The notes under the pieces were generated by a model that ran no database searches, had not been told where the DNA came from, and saw nothing but the letters and a program-made list of their open reading frames with translations. DNA of 64,000 bases. Origin: an uncultured Collinsella sp. (GTDB taxonomy: Bacteria; Actinomycetota; Coriobacteriia; Coriobacteriales; Coriobacteriaceae). Position 1 is the stretch's first letter; each line of letters opens with the position of its first letter. This document shows positions 15,776 to 23,872 of the stretch, piece by piece. The stretch covers positions 1-64,000 of the forward strand of contig UQMU01000004.1 in NCBI GenBank assembly GCA_900542305.1, in the 5' to 3' direction. A program made the position numbers and the translations under genes.

Positions 15776-16861
15776 TTATTCCTCTTTGGCGAGATCGAAC
15801 GTCACCGTGATGCGATCACGCGAAACGCGAATCTTAGGGTCGCCGCACAGATTGAGGTAATACCGGGCGGCAAGGTCGTTAAAGTCACGCTCGACAGCAC
15901 GCGAAAACTGCGCCATGTCTTCCTTGGCGATGCGAAGGCCTCGACGGTCCTTGGCAAGATCGACGGGAGCCGGCGCATGCGAGGTGGAATCGCGCTCGCG
16001 CAGCAGACGCGCGGTCACGCCGCGGACGGGCTTAATCTGTCCCGACAGAATACGGTGGGCAGTGCGCTCGGACATCTCGAGGCCCAGCCCGGAGCAGATC
16101 CGGATAAAGTCCTCGGCATCAGAGGCAAGGCCCAAACGATCGATAACCGGAAGCTCGCACTCGTCATCGATAAAGAGCAAGCGCGACGTATCGAGACGGC
16201 TCGAAGCCTGAGCGTACAGGGTCGCAGCAATCTCGGACGGAGAGCCCAGATACACATCGCAGCCACGCAGCTCCTCAAGGGCAAACTCGCACGCTGCGCG
16301 AATGATGTTATGGGGTCCACGAGCGCATACATAGCGACCGTCTACGTCTTTAACCGCCTGGGGCCAGCTCGACTGGTCGGCGCGCTCGCTCAAGCGATCG
16401 GTGGCAACGCACACCTTAAACGCGGAACCCAAATCGACGCCCGATGTAACAACGCGTGCCTCATCCGTGTTCTGCTTGATAGAGAACAGCGCCATACCAC
16501 GACCGTGAACACCCCAACGGTCCATTTTCATGCTCTCAAGCTTGGAGGTGACACGGGCATCGAAGATACGCTCCTGCATGTCCTGCGGCACACCCGAACC
16601 GTTATCCAGGAAGAGGAGGGTGCGAACACCCTCCTCCTTGGTCGTGGCGAGATAGACCTTATCGGCTCCGGCATCGCGAGCATTACGCAGCATCTCGATG
16701 ACAATGTCCTCTACATGCTGAATGTCATGCTTGGCCTGACGGCGCTCGGCCTCCGAAACGCGGAGGCGGACATACCCCTCGCCAAGGTTTTCCTCGACGC
16801 GAAGGTTGCCCTCCCCCGACATCGACGCGATAAATGAGATGAGCTCGTTCGCGTCGTTCAT
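15776..16861 (-). CDS. GHKL-type ATPase of unknown role
   Basis: This is a soluble protein of 361 residues with a clear GHKL/HATPase fold: N-box EMLRNARDAGA (56-66), G1 DNGSGVP (86-92) and G2 GVHGRGMALF (117-126). There is no phosphoacceptor histidine domain, membrane segment or MutL C-terminal signature, so it is not a normal sensor kinase. The part after 210 is unlike anything I recognise; about 255-285 (LGLEMSERTAHRILSG) could be a small helical module. The ATG is 1 base beyond the rny stop; a GTG 24 bases upstream, inside rny, is an alternative start. In Bacillus the corresponding slot between rny and spoVS holds the phosphodiesterase YmdB. Confidence 0.7.
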   Translation of the reverse strand: MNDANELISFIASMSGEGNLRVEENLGEGYVRLRVSEAERRQAKHDIQHVEDIVIEMLRNARDAGADKVYLATTKEEGVRTLLFLDNGSGVPQDMQERIFDARVTSKLESMKMDRWGVHGRGMALFSIKQNTDEARVVTSGVDLGSAFKVCVATDRLSERADQSSWPQAVKDVDGRYVCARGPHNIIRAACEFALEELRGCDVYLGSPSEIAATLYAQASSRLDTSRLLFIDDECELPVIDRLGLASDAEDFIRICSGLGLEMSERTAHRILSGQIKPVRGVTARLLRERDSTSHAPAPVDLAKDRRGLRIAKEDMAQFSRAVERDFNDLAARYYLNLCGDPKIRVSRDRITVTFDLAKEE

Positions 16862-16862
16862 G

Positions 16863-18413
16863 TTATTTAGCGATATCGACGGCACGGCTCTCGCGAATCA
16901 CGACAACGCGCACCTGACCGGGATACTCCATCTCTTCCTCGATCTGATGGGCGATATCGTGCGCAAGCACCGTGGACTGGGCATCGGAGATCTTGTCCGG
17001 CTGAACCATGACATGAACCTCGCGACCGGCCTGCATGGCATAGGTACGCTCGACGCCTTCGTGAGAGTTGGCAATCTCCTCGAGCTTCTCAAGACGCTTA
17101 ATGTAGTTCTCGGCCGACTCGCGGCGGGCACCGGGACGAGAAGCGGAGACGGCATCGGCAGCCTGGACCAGAACGTCGAGCACCGTGTTGGGGTCGACAT
17201 CGGCATGATGGGCCTCGATCGCGTGAACGATAACGGGCTTCTCGCCATAACGGCGGGCAAGCTCGGCGCCAATCACAGCATGCGGGCCCTCAACGTCGTG
17301 GTCGATGGCCTTGCCCAGGTCGTGCAGAAGACCGGCGCGCTTGGCGGTCACAACATCCAAACCAAGCTCGGAGGCCATCACGCCGCAAAGGTCGGAAACC
17401 TCAAGCGAGTGCTGCAGCACGTTCTGACCAAACGAGGTGCGGTAGCGCAGAGCGCCCAGGGTCTTGACGATCTCGGGGTGCAGGTCGTGGATACCGGTAT
17501 CGAAGGCGGCCTGCTCGCCGGCCTCGCGCACACGCTGCTGAACCAAGTCGGCAGCCTTGTGATACATCTCCTCGATGCGGGCGGGGTGAATGCGGCCGTC
17601 GGCAATAAGGTTCTCGAGCGCCACGCGGGCAGTCTCACGACGGACCGGATCGAAGCTCGAAAGCACGACGGTCTCGGGGGTGTCGTCAATCACGAGGTTG
17701 ACGCCAGACACCTGCTCAAAGGTGCGGATGTTGCGACCCTCGCGACCGATGATGCGACCCTTGAGGTCATCGGAGGGAATGTGCACGGAAGTAACGGTGA
17801 CCTCGGCGGTATGGTCGGCGGCGCAACGCTGAATCGCCAGGGAGAGAATCTCCTGAGCGGTCTTGTGGCACTCGGCGCGGACCTGCTGCTCGGACTCGCG
17901 GATGATGGTGGCCGCCTCGTGGGTAACCTCGCCGCGGACCTTGTCGAGCAGCTCCTTGTGAGCGTCCTCGCGCGTAAGGTCGGCAATACGCTCAAGCTCG
18001 GAAGTCTGCTTGGCGCAGAGCTCCTCAAGCTCGCGAGAGCGCTTCTCGACCTGACCGGCCTGGCTGGACAGCTGATGCTCGCGCTTATCAAGAGCATCGT
18101 TGCGGCGATCGAGCGATTCTTCGCGCTGCATCACGCGATTTTCGAGCGTGCGAATCTCGCTCTTACGCTGCTTGTCCTCGGCCTCGGCGGCCTGCTTGTT
18201 CTTAATGATCTCTTCCTTAGCCTCGAGCAGAGCCTCTTTTTTGAGGGTCTCGGCTTGACGCTTTGCATCACCGATCAGGGACTCTGCCTGCGCGTGTGCC
18301 GACTGAATCTTTTCGTCGGCCTCGTGAAGACTACCCTGCTTGGCGGTGCGCATGTAGGCAATGGCGGCGATGGCACCCAAAACGATGCCAACGAGCGCTG
18401 CAATGATAGGCAT
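16863..18413 (-). CDS. rny: Ribonuclease Y
   Basis: Rny is a membrane-anchored endoribonuclease that starts mRNA decay. The protein has one N-terminal membrane helix (about 3-20), a long Glu/Lys/Gln coiled coil (about 25-195), a KH domain with GRIIGREGRNIR, and an HD domain with HDLGKAIDH. The 516 residues match the family. ATG is preferred because AGGAG lies 5 bases before it; a GTG 6 bases upstream would overlap that site. RNase J and PNPase are in the same long cluster. Confidence 0.97.
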   Translation of the reverse strand: MPIIAALVGIVLGAIAAIAYMRTAKQGSLHEADEKIQSAHAQAESLIGDAKRQAETLKKEALLEAKEEIIKNKQAAEAEDKQRKSEIRTLENRVMQREESLDRRNDALDKREHQLSSQAGQVEKRSRELEELCAKQTSELERIADLTREDAHKELLDKVRGEVTHEAATIIRESEQQVRAECHKTAQEILSLAIQRCAADHTAEVTVTSVHIPSDDLKGRIIGREGRNIRTFEQVSGVNLVIDDTPETVVLSSFDPVRRETARVALENLIADGRIHPARIEEMYHKAADLVQQRVREAGEQAAFDTGIHDLHPEIVKTLGALRYRTSFGQNVLQHSLEVSDLCGVMASELGLDVVTAKRAGLLHDLGKAIDHDVEGPHAVIGAELARRYGEKPVIVHAIEAHHADVDPNTVLDVLVQAADAVSASRPGARRESAENYIKRLEKLEEIANSHEGVERTYAMQAGREVHVMVQPDKISDAQSTVLAHDIAHQIEEEMEYPGQVRVVVIRESRAVDIAK

Positions 18414-18670
18414 GCTCACTCCTTTTTATGGATTCGTTACACAGCAAAGCGAACCGTCCTTACGAACGGCTCGCGACATTTGAGTAATATGGGCGCAGCT
18501 TATACGGGTCGGATACAGATAAACATATAAACAAACTCATCACAGATGAGCACATATCACAAAGCAAATGACAGTGATTATCCTACGTTGAACCGCAACA
18601 ACTGTCAAATAAACGCACCCGGCACGGCGCCAATCAAGCGGTGAACGGCAGGGGCGTAACGGGTGAACGC
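18414..18670 (-). promoter_or_regulatory. rny leader region with a small hairpin
   Basis: This AT-richer gap separates recX from rny. A hairpin near 18451-18476 (GCGAACCGT / ACGGCTCGC, one mismatch) would lie in the rny 5' leader. AT-rich candidates for a promoter lie near 18500-18530, but I cannot name one with confidence. No gene is seen. Confidence 0.4.
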
Positions 18671-19363
18671 TTACACGGCGCATTCCTCGCTTGAGGCATC
18701 GAGGCGCGCCTTAACGGCATCGGCGGCGATGTGATACGAGAAGCCTTTACCCATCAAAAATCTGACGAGCTTTTCGAATGCACGTACTTCGGGAACGCGA
18801 CGTTTAGCGAGCAAAGCCGAAGCGCGGGCCAAGTCGTCGTCCACAGCAAAATAAGCCTCGGGATACCCGGGGATATCGTCAAGTACGACATGACGGCGCT
18901 TGAGTTCAACCTCGATCTTGCGCTGTCCCCAGCCGCGACGTTTGCGTTCTTCGATAAAGTACGAACAAAAGCGGTTCTCATCCAAAAACCGATACTCGGT
19001 CGCTCGAGCAACCGCAAAATCGATCGCAGGCTGTCGAAAGCCATAGCGCGCCAACTTATCGCGCACCTCGCCCGTGGCATGATCGCGGCGCGAAAGCATC
19101 TCGGTCACCATGGTGAGTGCACATTTACGTTCGATAAGCTGCACCGCCTCGCGAAAGTCATTCCAATCACAGGGAAGGTCGGGGCGGTTCTTAACGTACA
19201 GGCGCGCCACGCGCACGGGAATCCAAATGGAACGTTCGAAACCGCCCTCAAGATCGCAATCGATATGCGCGCAGGGCTTTTTAGACGCATAACCGCTCGA
19301 GAACGAGGAAGCCGCCTTCTTATCGGGAAAGACGACCGTGGCCTCGGTCACCGTATACGACAT
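18671..19363 (-). CDS. recX: Regulatory protein RecX
   Basis: RecX binds RecA filaments and limits recombinase and co-protease activity. The three-helix repeats typical of the family cover about residues 85-225 (LSRRDHATGEVRDKLARYG, FLDENRFCSYFIEERKRRGWGQ). The first 80 residues are a family-variable extension. It starts 11 bases after the recA stop, so the pair is cotranscribed and SOS-induced. Confidence 0.93.
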   Translation of the reverse strand: MSYTVTEATVVFPDKKAASSFSSGYASKKPCAHIDCDLEGGFERSIWIPVRVARLYVKNRPDLPCDWNDFREAVQLIERKCALTMVTEMLSRRDHATGEVRDKLARYGFRQPAIDFAVARATEYRFLDENRFCSYFIEERKRRGWGQRKIEVELKRRHVVLDDIPGYPEAYFAVDDDLARASALLAKRRVPEVRAFEKLVRFLMGKGFSYHIAADAVKARLDASSEECAV

Positions 19364-19374
19364 GTCGGCATCCG

Positions 19375-20523
19375 CTACTCATCGTCATCGTCGAGCATCG
19401 CGGAGCCATCGATGGCGTACAGCTCATCAAACTCCTCGGGTGCGGGTTGGTCGGTCAACTCAACCTCGGAGGGGGCATCATCGTCATACTCAAGACCGCA
19501 GGCAAGGCGAACTTTGTGCTCGATCTCGTCAGCGCAATCCGGGTGCTCGCGCAGGAACGTCTTGGCGGCCTCGCGACCGTTGCCGAGCTTATCCTCGCCA
19601 TAGGCAAACCAGGACCCCATCTTTTTGCAGATGCCGCACTCGACGGCCATATCCAGAATCGAGCCCTCTTTGGAGATGCCGGTGCCGTACATGATGTCAA
19701 ACTCAGCCGAGCGGAACGGAGCGGCCACCTTGTTCTTAACGACCTTGGCACGAACGCGATTACCGATAACCTCGTCCTTGAGCTTGATGGTATCGATTTT
19801 GCGAATATCGATTCGCACGGAAGAGAAAAACTTGAGTGCGCGGCCGCCCGTGGTGGTCTCGGGGTTGCCGAACATGACGCCGATTTTCTCGCGCAGCTGG
19901 TTAATGAAGATGCAGGTCGTGTTGGACTTGGAAAGCGAGCCGGCGAGCTTGCGGAGCGCCTGGCTCATCAAGCGAGCCTGCAGACCCACCGTCGTGTCAC
20001 CAATCTCGCCCTCGATCTCGGCACGCGGAGTCAAGGCGGCTACAGAGTCGACAACAATGGCGTCGATGGCACCGGAGCGCACAAGCATATCGACGATCTC
20101 GAGCGCCTGCTCGCCCGTATCGGGCTGGGAAATGAGGACCTCGTCGATATCGACGCCAATGCGCGCGGCATAGGTGGGATCTAGCGCGTGCTCGGCATCG
20201 ATAAATGCAACAACGCCGCCCATGGCCTGCGCCTCTGCAAGGATCTCGAGTGAAAGCGTTGTCTTACCGGAGGACTCGGGGCCATAAATCTCGACGATAC
20301 GGCCGCGCGGCACGCCGCCGATACCCAAGGCGGCATCGAGCGCCAGAGAGCCCGTCGGAATAGCCTCGACCTCGAGCTCGGGACCGCCGTCGCCATACCT
20401 CATAATAGAGCCCTGGCCGAACTTCTTCTCAATCTCGGCCTTGGTGGTGGCGATCATCTCATCGCGCTCTTTACCCGTCGTGCGTGCATGAACGGTACGT
20501 ACGGGACCTGAATTCTTGGCCAT
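19375..20523 (-). CDS. recA: Recombinase RecA
   Basis: RecA forms filaments on single-stranded DNA, drives strand exchange and triggers LexA cleavage. Walker A is GPESSGKTT, and the DNA-binding loops and INQLREKIGVMFGNPETTTGG are intact. The C-terminal tail is acidic (LDDDDE), as usual. The 382-residue form starts at MAKNSG with GGAGGG at 7 bases. A perfect SOS box lies about 40 bases upstream of the start codon. Confidence 0.99.
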   Translation of the reverse strand: MAKNSGPVRTVHARTTGKERDEMIATTKAEIEKKFGQGSIMRYGDGGPELEVEAIPTGSLALDAALGIGGVPRGRIVEIYGPESSGKTTLSLEILAEAQAMGGVVAFIDAEHALDPTYAARIGVDIDEVLISQPDTGEQALEIVDMLVRSGAIDAIVVDSVAALTPRAEIEGEIGDTTVGLQARLMSQALRKLAGSLSKSNTTCIFINQLREKIGVMFGNPETTTGGRALKFFSSVRIDIRKIDTIKLKDEVIGNRVRAKVVKNKVAAPFRSAEFDIMYGTGISKEGSILDMAVECGICKKMGSWFAYGEDKLGNGREAAKTFLREHPDCADEIEHKVRLACGLEYDDDAPSEVELTDQPAPEEFDELYAIDGSAMLDDDDE

Positions 20524-20561
20524 GAATAGCCCTCCTCTTAACAACCTGAAACGATAATAAA

Positions 20562-20575
20562 CGAACGGCTGTTCG
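20562..20575. promoter_or_regulatory. LexA box of recA
   Basis: CGAACGGCTGTTCG is a perfect CGAAC-N4-GTTCG operator, 39 bases before the recA start codon and equal in type to the boxes in front of lexA. Confidence 0.9.
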
Positions 20576-20605
20576 TGGTCAACCGTTCAGATTCATCATA
20601 TGTAC

Positions 20606-20662
20606 CCGACCATTCCAAAACCCGACCAAACGCCGACCAATCACCGACCAAACGCTTGACCA
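20606..20662. repeat. Phased TGGTCGG direct repeats upstream of recA
   Basis: CCGACCA (minus strand TGGTCGG) starts at 20606, 20622, 20633 and 20644, and a variant TTGACCA at 20656. Steps of 16, 11, 11 and 12 bases put most copies on one face of the helix. They lie 30-90 bases upstream of the recA LexA box, within the untranslated gap between cinA and recA. Confidence 0.6.
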
Positions 20663-20751
20663 CGCCAATCACAAATAGAGGTGCACGAATAAATTTAGGC
20701 CTTATACCAGCGCAAACACCAATTCCGTCAAAGGTCCCTATCTCCACAATT

Positions 20752-20771
20752 AAGGGGCCCTAAGGCCCCTT
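20752..20771 (-). terminator. Hairpin after cinA
   Basis: AAGGGGCC-CTAA-GGCCCCTT forms an 8-10 bp stem just after cinA reads out on the minus strand. The following T-tract (TTAATTG) is weak, so termination may be partial and recA may receive read-through. Confidence 0.45.
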
Positions 20772-20780
20772 AAACCATGT

Positions 20781-21311
20781 CTATTCCATAGAATTGAGCA
20801 CGCGAACAATGCGCTCCAAAGCCTCCGCGACCGCATGGGCACGAACGCACGACCGATCGCCCTCGTAATGACAGCGCGCAGACTCGACAACCGGCGCTCC
20901 CCCATCGGCCGCGCGATACGCCCAGCCAATATAGAACGTACCGGCGGGGTCTTGCTCGGTGCCGCCACCGGGCCCAGCATAGCCCGTTGCGCTTACGGCT
21001 ATATCGCTCTGATAAAGGTCCAGCGAGCCCGCGGCCATCTCACGCGCCGTCTGGTGCGACACTGCGCTAAACCGATCGAGCGTTTCCTGCTCGACGCCAA
21101 GCACGCGATGTTTGATTTCATCGCAGTAGGTCACCGCACCTCCACGAAGCACCGCCGAGGCACCCGGGATATCGGCAATCGTCGAGGCGATCATGCCCGC
21201 CGTCAGCGACTCCGCCGTCGACACCGTCACACCACGGGCACTCGCGTGCTCGACAATATCGCGCGCCAACTCCTCGTTGTTTGCGGCGATCTGCAAATAA
21301 GACTCCGTCAT
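20781..21311 (-). CDS. cinA: CinA-family nicotinamide-nucleotide amidohydrolase (PncC)
   Basis: The 176-residue protein corresponds to the C-terminal CinA domain, which deamidates NMN in the pyridine-nucleotide cycle. STAESLTAGM, GGAVTYCDEIK and ATGYAGPGGG are the family motifs. The N-terminal competence-damage domain of full CinA is absent. A GTG two codons upstream is an alternative start. It follows pgsA closely and precedes recA, the same order as in Bacillus. Confidence 0.92.
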   Translation of the reverse strand: MTESYLQIAANNEELARDIVEHASARGVTVSTAESLTAGMIASTIADIPGASAVLRGGAVTYCDEIKHRVLGVEQETLDRFSAVSHQTAREMAAGSLDLYQSDIAVSATGYAGPGGGTEQDPAGTFYIGWAYRAADGGAPVVESARCHYEGDRSCVRAHAVAEALERIVRVLNSME

Positions 21312-21323
21312 ATCCACCAGGAC

Positions 21324-21962
21324 CTAGACCGAAAAGACGATCTTACGGCAGTTCCAGAAGTACTGGGCACCCGAGACAATGGTCAAAATCACGGCGATGA
21401 CGTACAGGAAGCGCGACACCGAATAGACACCGAGCAGCAGCGACACCGGCCCCAGCTGAAGACCGGCCATCGCAAAGACGCACAGATAGCCGCAGATAGA
21501 GACCATCGTGGTCGCCGTCTTGTACTTGCCGAGCTTATCGGCGGCAACGACTACACCGGCAGCACTCGCGACCATGCGAAGGGCGCTCACCAGCAGCTCA
21601 CGGAACAGAATGATGAACACGGACCACACGGTCACCGCGCCAAAATCAAGGAACAGCAGCAGGGCCGAAAACACGAGCAGCTTATCGGCGATGGGGTCCA
21701 AGAACTTGCCAAAATCGGTGATCTCGTTGCGCGAGCGCGCCAGATAGCCGTCGACCTTATCGGTGCACGACAGGATCACATATAGAATGAAGGCAGCGGC
21801 GGCGAGCGGGCCGTCGAAGGTGCTCCAGTCCGTACCGGCAACGCTCGTGTGAGAAAGCGCCGACACGATCATGAACACCGGGATAAAGGCGATGCGAACG
21901 CACGTCACGATGTTGGCGGGCGTCCAAACACTCGTCAGTTCCTTATTGCTCTCGTTTGCCAC
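21324..21962 (-). CDS. pgsA: CDP-diacylglycerol-glycerol-3-phosphate 3-phosphatidyltransferase
   Basis: PgsA makes phosphatidylglycerol-phosphate, the committed step to anionic phospholipids. This multi-pass membrane protein of 212 residues has the complete CDP-alcohol motif (DKVDGYLAR ... GKFLDPIADK, about 68-94). The N-terminal TPANIVTCVRIAFIP is typical of PgsA. It lies between rimO and cinA as in Clostridia and Bacillus. Confidence 0.93.
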   Translation of the reverse strand: MANESNKELTSVWTPANIVTCVRIAFIPVFMIVSALSHTSVAGTDWSTFDGPLAAAAFILYVILSCTDKVDGYLARSRNEITDFGKFLDPIADKLLVFSALLLFLDFGAVTVWSVFIILFRELLVSALRMVASAAGVVVAADKLGKYKTATTMVSICGYLCVFAMAGLQLGPVSLLLGVYSVSRFLYVIAVILTIVSGAQYFWNCRKIVFSV

Positions 21963-21971
21963 GACGCTCTC

Positions 21972-23321
21972 CTACTCCACAACATGACCGATAAGCTCAT
22001 AGCAGAAGCTATCGGTAAACTCGACGGTCAGAATATCGCCCACGGACGCCTCGCTGGCGTCCAGATGCACCGCGCCATCGGAATCGGGCGCCTGGAACCA
22101 GGCGTGACCGATCAGCTCGGCGCCGTCCTCAGTCTCTTCGATGCCATCGACGATCACCTGGGCGCGCTCGCCCACATGGGCCGCCGTGGCGGCAAAACCG
22201 AGCGACTCGGCCAGATCCATGGCCTCCTGGGCACGCTCGAGCTTGACCTCCTCATCGACCTGGCCCTCCATCTTGGCGGCCAGGCTGCCCTCCTCACGCG
22301 AGTAGGCGAAAACGCTCGTGTAGTCAAAGCCGACGGTGTCCATAAAGTCGATAAGATCGCGAAACTCGTCGTCGGTCTCGGTCGGGAAGCCAACCATGGC
22401 CGTGGAGCGAATCACAATACCGGGGATGCGCTCGCGAAGGTCGCGGAACAGATCCTCGAGCTCCTGGCGCGAACCGGAGCGACGCATGGCCTTGAGGATG
22501 CGCGCATCGCAGTGCTGTACGGGGATATCGATATAGGGCAGCACCTCGGGCGTATCGCGAATCGTCTCGATAAGCTCGTCGGTCATGCCCTCGGGCTGCA
22601 GATAGAGCACGCGGACCCAGACGTTATGCGGGCGCACAGCCTCGGCGACGGCACGCAGCAGCTGCGCCAGATTGCGCGGCGAGCCCTCGGCGACGTCCTC
22701 GTCGGCAAAGTCGGTGCCCCAAATGCCCGTGTCCTGGCCGATCAGCACGATCTCGCGCACACCGCCGGCAACCAGGTCGCGCACCTCGGAGATAATGCTC
22801 TCAGCATTGCGCGAATGATAGCGACCGCGAATGTAGGGGATCATGCAGAAGCTGCAAAAACGATTGCAGCCATCGGAAATCTTGACGTAGGCAACAGCGC
22901 CCTCGACGGTACGCTTGACCTGCGGGATATAGGCCGCGATCTCACGTTCGAAACCCAGCACGCCATCGATGACCGCCACGATGCCGTCCTCCTCGTCGGC
23001 CTTCACAAAGGCAGCGACCTCAGGCAGCTCGTCAGGCAGGTCATCGCCATAGCGCGACGGCACACAGCCGCACATGACGATGGGGCAGGCGCGAACGCCG
23101 TCCTGCACCTCATTGGCGAGCTCGAGCGTGGTCTCGATGCTCTCGGACGTTGCGGAGGCGAGGAACGAGCATGTATTGACGATGGCGATATCGGCATCCT
23201 GCGGGTCGAATGCCTCCTCGTAGCCCGCAGCGGTCAAAAGAGAACGCATGCGGTCGGTGTCAACCTCGTTCTTAGCGCACCCGAGGGTGATGTAGAGCAC
23301 GGAGCCCAAAGGTGTATCCAT
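21972..23321 (-). CDS. rimO: Ribosomal protein uS12 methylthiotransferase RimO
   Basis: RimO is a radical SAM enzyme that methylthiolates an aspartate of ribosomal protein S12. N-terminal cluster cysteines are in LGCAKNEVD, VNTCSFL and CGCVPSRY, and the radical SAM motif is CNRFCSFC followed by IPYIRGRY. A TRAM domain closes the 449-residue protein. LGCAKNEVD and the short spacing distinguish it from MiaB and MtaB, which are both elsewhere in the window. Confidence 0.95.
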   Translation of the reverse strand: MDTPLGSVLYITLGCAKNEVDTDRMRSLLTAAGYEEAFDPQDADIAIVNTCSFLASATSESIETTLELANEVQDGVRACPIVMCGCVPSRYGDDLPDELPEVAAFVKADEEDGIVAVIDGVLGFEREIAAYIPQVKRTVEGAVAYVKISDGCNRFCSFCMIPYIRGRYHSRNAESIISEVRDLVAGGVREIVLIGQDTGIWGTDFADEDVAEGSPRNLAQLLRAVAEAVRPHNVWVRVLYLQPEGMTDELIETIRDTPEVLPYIDIPVQHCDARILKAMRRSGSRQELEDLFRDLRERIPGIVIRSTAMVGFPTETDDEFRDLIDFMDTVGFDYTSVFAYSREEGSLAAKMEGQVDEEVKLERAQEAMDLAESLGFAATAAHVGERAQVIVDGIEETEDGAELIGHAWFQAPDSDGAVHLDASEASVGDILTVEFTDSFCYELIGHVVE

Positions 23322-23348
23322 GTTGGAGAGCGGTCCTTTCGAATGTTA

Positions 23349-23846
23349 TTAGCGGTAGTTGGTGAACTGCAGCGGCTGGCCGTAGTCCTGGTCGCGCAGG
23401 AACTGGATCACCGTCTGAAGCGCATCCTTAGAGGCCGAGGTAACGCGCAGTTTATCGGCCTCGATGGTCACCTTGACCTTGAGCTTTTGATCCTTGATGT
23501 CCTTATTGATCTTCTTGGCGGTCGCCTGGTCAATGCCCTCGACGATATGGCCGAGCACGCGCACGGTACCGCCCGAAGCCGCCTGCGACGCGTCCCAAGA
23601 GACAGCCTTAAGATCGATGCCGCGCTTGATGAGCTTAGAGCTCAGCACGTCAATGATCTGCTTGGAGACAAAATCGGCCGGGGCATTGATCGTAAAGAGC
23701 TTGTCGCCCTTCGAAAGCTCGATGGTGGCGCCGGAGTCCTTGAGGTCATAGCGCTGAGAGATCTCGCGGGTGGTCTGTTGGAAGGCGTTATCGACCTCCT
23801 GCATATTGACCTCGGACACAACGTCGAAGCTGGAATCTTTAGCCAT
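23349..23846 (-). CDS. YajQ-family nucleotide-binding protein
   Basis: This cytosolic protein of 165 residues matches YajQ over its full length (DSSFDVVSEVNMQEVDNAFQQ at the start, KKINKDIKDQKLKVKV in the middle, FLRDQDYGQPLQFTNYR at the end). Members bind nucleotides and in Xanthomonas sense cyclic di-GMP. There is no evidence here for the ligand. It lies between rodZ and rimO. Confidence 0.92.
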   Translation of the reverse strand: MAKDSSFDVVSEVNMQEVDNAFQQTTREISQRYDLKDSGATIELSKGDKLFTINAPADFVSKQIIDVLSSKLIKRGIDLKAVSWDASQAASGGTVRVLGHIVEGIDQATAKKINKDIKDQKLKVKVTIEADKLRVTSASKDALQTVIQFLRDQDYGQPLQFTNYR

Positions 23847-23872
23847 GGTTCTTCCTTTCGGTACGGGGAGCC

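Noticed and set aside
20606..20662. CRISPR-like array before recA
   Set aside because: The repeats are 7 bases with 4-9 base gaps, far too short for CRISPR; no cas genes are present.
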